Below, piece after piece: positions 61,245 to 64,000 of a DNA stretch of 64,000 bases. The translations under genes were made by a program, and so were the position numbers. Within the stretch, counting starts at the first letter, position 1. Every line of letters begins with the position of its first letter. Source of the DNA: Platerodrilus igneus (taxonomy: Eukaryota > Arthropoda > Insecta > Coleoptera > Lycidae); contig JARFIW010001458.1 of the NCBI GenBank assembly GCA_036346225.1, positions 3,906,001 through 3,970,000 on the forward strand, in the 5' to 3' direction. Below the pieces are notes generated by a model. The model did no database searches. It was not told where the DNA came from and saw only the letters and a program-made list of their open reading frames with translations.

Positions 61245-61266
61245 TAAATTGGGGGATACATAACTC
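60985..61266 (-). repeat. Diverged errantivirus-type LTR fragment with (TA)n
   Basis: CGTCTGTGACCTGACA, TTATCCTTGT, ACATTGTTGCAATT and GGGGGATAC/ATAACTC match the LTR at 34,480-34,700 in order, with many differences. A TA tract (about 61,191-61,242) interrupts it where the intact LTR has TTTCTAATAAAG. It is a solo LTR or LTR stub of a related subfamily. Confidence 0.7.
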
Positions 61267-62559
61267 GCGGAGATTGTCTAAAGTTTAAAGTAATCCCCAG
61301 CGTATTTTGTGATCCGTTTTTAGTGGAGAAAACTTAATACAACGACGTTTTGCGTGGATCCACAGGGAACTAATGCGTTGCAACGCAAGTGAAGATTTGT
61401 CTTCATGAAATTTCTCAAGGGATTATTGAAACTTTTGTATAACAGTTTTGACTGCTGCGAGGTCAGCATCGTAATCGAAAACAATGGGGGTGCGGTTGAA
61501 GAAGTGCACCATCGCGCTCTATGGAAAAAGCACCCTTCACGGATCTGCGGAGTTCACCTCCATAGACCTTAGAATCAAAACCACGAGAAAAAGATTCGTA
61601 CTGCATGTGTACAGAAAAATTCGGGACCACGTGTTGAGTATGAATAGAGGTTTCCAAAAATCAAGAACAAACTCTTAAGCAAAAAATACGGTTTAAGAAA
61701 TTAAGGAAACCTTAAGAACAACAGGAAGGTTTAGAAAATTGTTGCCCACCTTAAGTAAAAGAACGGATTCGAAAATCGTAGCCTACAGTATTAAGAACGG
61801 TTTTGAATACCGAAGCCAACAGTAAGTTAAAAGAACGATATCGAAAATCAAAGCCAACAATAAGTCAAAAAAAAACGGATACGAAATCGGAGCCAACAGT
61901 AAGTAAAAGAACAAGTATCGAAAATCGGAAGACACGTTGGGCGCCAACTTTTGTTACGTGTTGCGATATTCTGTGCGGACAAGAAAGAAAGCATCACAGT
62001 AAGTAGTAGAAAAATTGCCTACACCGAATACCGCAACCAAACACAGGGGCAGAATCGAACTTCAAAAGAATCAGAGTTCAGACTAGCTCAAAAACTTTAG
62101 AAGGTGGGGTTGGAGACCTAGAAATAAAATTGAATTAAAAACGTCAGGGTAAACCTACAAGGTAAAAGCTACTCGAGCAGAACAGGGGTTTGTAAGATTA
62201 TAGATTAACGCTATAAATATTCTTAGAATAATTTAGTAAGGAAAGACGTTGATATCAACACGTGCAAATGTAACAACTCGGAATTTCAAGAAATACGAGC
62301 AAATAACAAACACATTTAATCTTTTCAACGAATAACTAATGAACATAGCGGGTGCGTATTTCCAAGAAAAAGACATTATTTAAAATCGTTTAAGAAGCAA
62401 ATATTTCAAAGAATTATAAGGGTTTAGTAGAGGCAAATGCTTGTTGGTTTCTAACGAATTGATAAATGCTTATAGGATATATTTCACGTATTGAGAAACA
62501 TTTTTATGCAGGACGGTTTTAATACTTGATTATTTGTTAAGTTTGGATTATTTAGGAGA
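61267..62559. other. Probable BEL/LTR-element leader, degenerate
   Basis: From 61,740 to 61,930 three to four units of about 45-60 bp (TATCGAAAATCRAAGCCAACAGTAAGT) run in tandem. GACACGTTGGGCGCCAAC (61,921-61,938) is the complement of a tRNA-Lys-type primer site TGGCGCCCAACGTG, which would belong to a minus-strand LTR element. No LTR partner seen. The BEL/Pao integrase to the right is on the plus strand, so the two may be unrelated. Confidence 0.35.
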
Positions 62560-63621
62560 ATAACATGTGGAATGGTTTAAATTAGCGTTTTCAATTAAGG
62601 GCGTAGTAATTTCTTGCAGAAACTCTCTATTTCAGAAAGTTACCTTAACAAAAGCTCAAACATTTGTGCCCCAAATGGCGAATTTGCCGAAGGCTAGAGT
62701 TCAGCAATCGCGTCCGTTCTGGAATACAGGGATCGATTTTACTGAATTTTTGATCATCAAAGAAAGTCACAGAAGAAATGCTCCGCGATCTACGGGTTAT
62801 TAGGCAATATTTGTTTGTTCAGCGACTACGGCGGTACATCTAGGATTTGTATCGGGTTTGTCAACCCTTGCATTTCTCGCTGCCATAAATATATTTGTTG
62901 CTCGCAGGGGTTTGTGCCAAGAAATATTTTGGATTGCAGCACCAATCTTATAGGCGCATCCAATTATTTTGCCGATGTTTATAATGTTAAAAGATTCTGA
63001 TACCGCTATTGCTGATCATTTTTCAAATAACGGAATTAAATGGAATTTTAACGCACCAGCGGCTCCTCATCTTGGAAGGCGGGCGTCAAATCCGCCAAGC
63101 ATCAGTCGCACAGTTTTTTAGAGCGTCTAGTTCTTACTATTGAAAAAATAGCTACTGTTATCACACGTGTAGAAGCAATATTGAATAGTCGTCCACTAGG
63201 TTTAATATTATCCGATGCGAATGAAGATACTGATTATCTCACTGCAGGTCATTTTTAAATTGGTTCCTCTCTTTTAGCCCCACCAGAAAATGACTTTGAA
63301 AATGTTAAACTGACTAGTGTAGATGGCGATCATTTACTACAACAAGCTACCCAGTCATTTTGACGGCGATGGTCCACAGAATGTTTACACACACCAGTTC
63401 CTCTAGAAAAATGGTGTGCAAAGCCACCGCATATCAAAGTTGGTAATATTGTTATATTGCAGACTAGTGATATGCCCCCCTTGTTTTGGCTTCTTGGAAA
63501 AATTTTGGAGATTTATCCTGGCAAGGACGGCATAGTTAGGGTTGCTAAAATTAAAACTAGTAACGATGCCTATGTTAGACCTCTATGTAAAGTGGCAGCC
63601 CTTCCGCTGTTAGATTCTTAA
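62560..63621 (+). pseudogene. BEL/Pao integrase and DUF5641-like domain, broken
   Basis: Blocks in order: CRNSLFQKVTLTKAQTFVPQ and ANLPKARVQQSRPFWNTGID (end of zinc domain, start of core); RNAPRSTGY, CSATTAVHLGFVSGLSTLAF and FVARRGLCQEIF (core, in several frames); IGASNYFADVYN; WNFNAPAAPHLG; ILNSRPLGLILSDANED (63,180); and the C-terminal PHIKVGNIVILQ, LFWLLGKILEIYPGKDGIVR, a DUF5641-type tail ending LLDS at 63,621. This is the end of a BEL/Pao polyprotein. Stops at 62,801 and 63,258 and several frameshifts break it. Protease, RT and RNase H are not found upstream. Confidence 0.85.
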
Positions 63622-64000
63622 TTTATTTTTCGTTCCTGGAAGTATAAATATTTTTTTTGTTTTGAATTTGATATTTATTTATTTAGGTTACTTGATACAT
63701 TTGATGAATTTATGTCACACTAATAAACGCCTTAAGTTTTTTTTCTGTTTTTTGTGTTTTCGCTTTTGTATCTAATCTCAAAACATTGTATTGGGTGGGC
63801 GGTGCGTTGAAGCCAGAAAGTTAATTTTATATTTAAAATACAAAATGCAATGAATTGTTATATTCTTATTATCAAGTTGATAACTCGCAGGTGTTAAAAG
63901 TTCAATTTATATTAGTTAGTTCCGTTATTGCTTTTAAATGTGAAGGTGGTGTTTCCAATTGCATAAAGTAATAGTTTAGTGTCGCCGTTCCAAAGATCAG
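63622..64000 (+). other. BEL/Pao 3' region, possible LTR start
   Basis: GGGTGGGCGG (63,793-63,802) is purine-rich and directly precedes TGCGTTGAAGCC, so it could be a polypurine tract and the beginning of the 3' LTR. The second LTR is not in the window. Otherwise AT-rich with no gene. Confidence 0.35.

Overview
This is a eukaryotic, AT-rich, repeat-dominated window. The repeat classes suggest an arthropod, probably an insect: an errantivirus (Ty3/Gypsy with a baculovirus-F-like env), BEL/Pao, RTE/BovB-like and Jockey/CR1-like LINEs, Penelope-like elements with a hammerhead ribozyme, and tRNA-derived SINEs. I found no convincing host protein gene, rRNA, true tRNA gene or CRISPR array. Almost every coding stretch belongs to a broken mobile element.

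Layout: 1-531, Penelope RT fragment (-). 2,773-6,520 and 9,598-13,849, two related RTE/BovB-like LINEs (+), each with a reduplicated 3' tail. 13,877-13,985, a near-perfect hairpin. 16,217-16,514 and 18,229-18,506, two SINEs (-) with target-site duplications (TSDs), the second abutting a 1.2-kb CCGTCT hexamer satellite. 21,338-25,205, two Penelope-like copies facing each other, followed by a hammerhead-like motif at about 25,250-25,296. 27,779-28,303, a 525-bp foldback element in TA repeats.

30,380-58,290 is the most unusual part. It is a giant palindrome centred at 51,000 on a hairpin with a loop of about 8 nt. Both arms carry the same cassette, all running outward: an ~800-aa protein (P1) with features recalling a rolling-circle replication initiator; the C-terminal tail of a DNA_pol_B_2-type polymerase; a reduplicated scrap of P1; a small unknown protein (P2); a 35-41-aa ORF followed by a conserved splice-donor-like site; and a zinc-finger protein matching the N-terminal part of the same polymerase class. 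Where the polymerase body is missing, both arms carry a reiterated AT-rich unit with the core TTGGTATCAATTAATATTA. I infer an inverted-duplicated remnant of an undescribed virus-like or polinton/adintovirus-like DNA element.

The left arm was later split by a 13.9-kb errantivirus insertion (34,115-48,028, -). Its LTRs are 582 bp and differ by roughly 1-1.5%, and its 4-bp TSD can be verified against the intact right arm. That provirus was then split by a 4.75-kb Jockey/CR1-like LINE (36,956-41,705, +).

The right flank (58,562-64,000) holds a SINE with a perfect 14-bp TSD, a rearranged third RTE copy (-), a diverged LTR piece related to the errantivirus LTR, and a decayed BEL/Pao integrase ending in a DUF5641-like domain.
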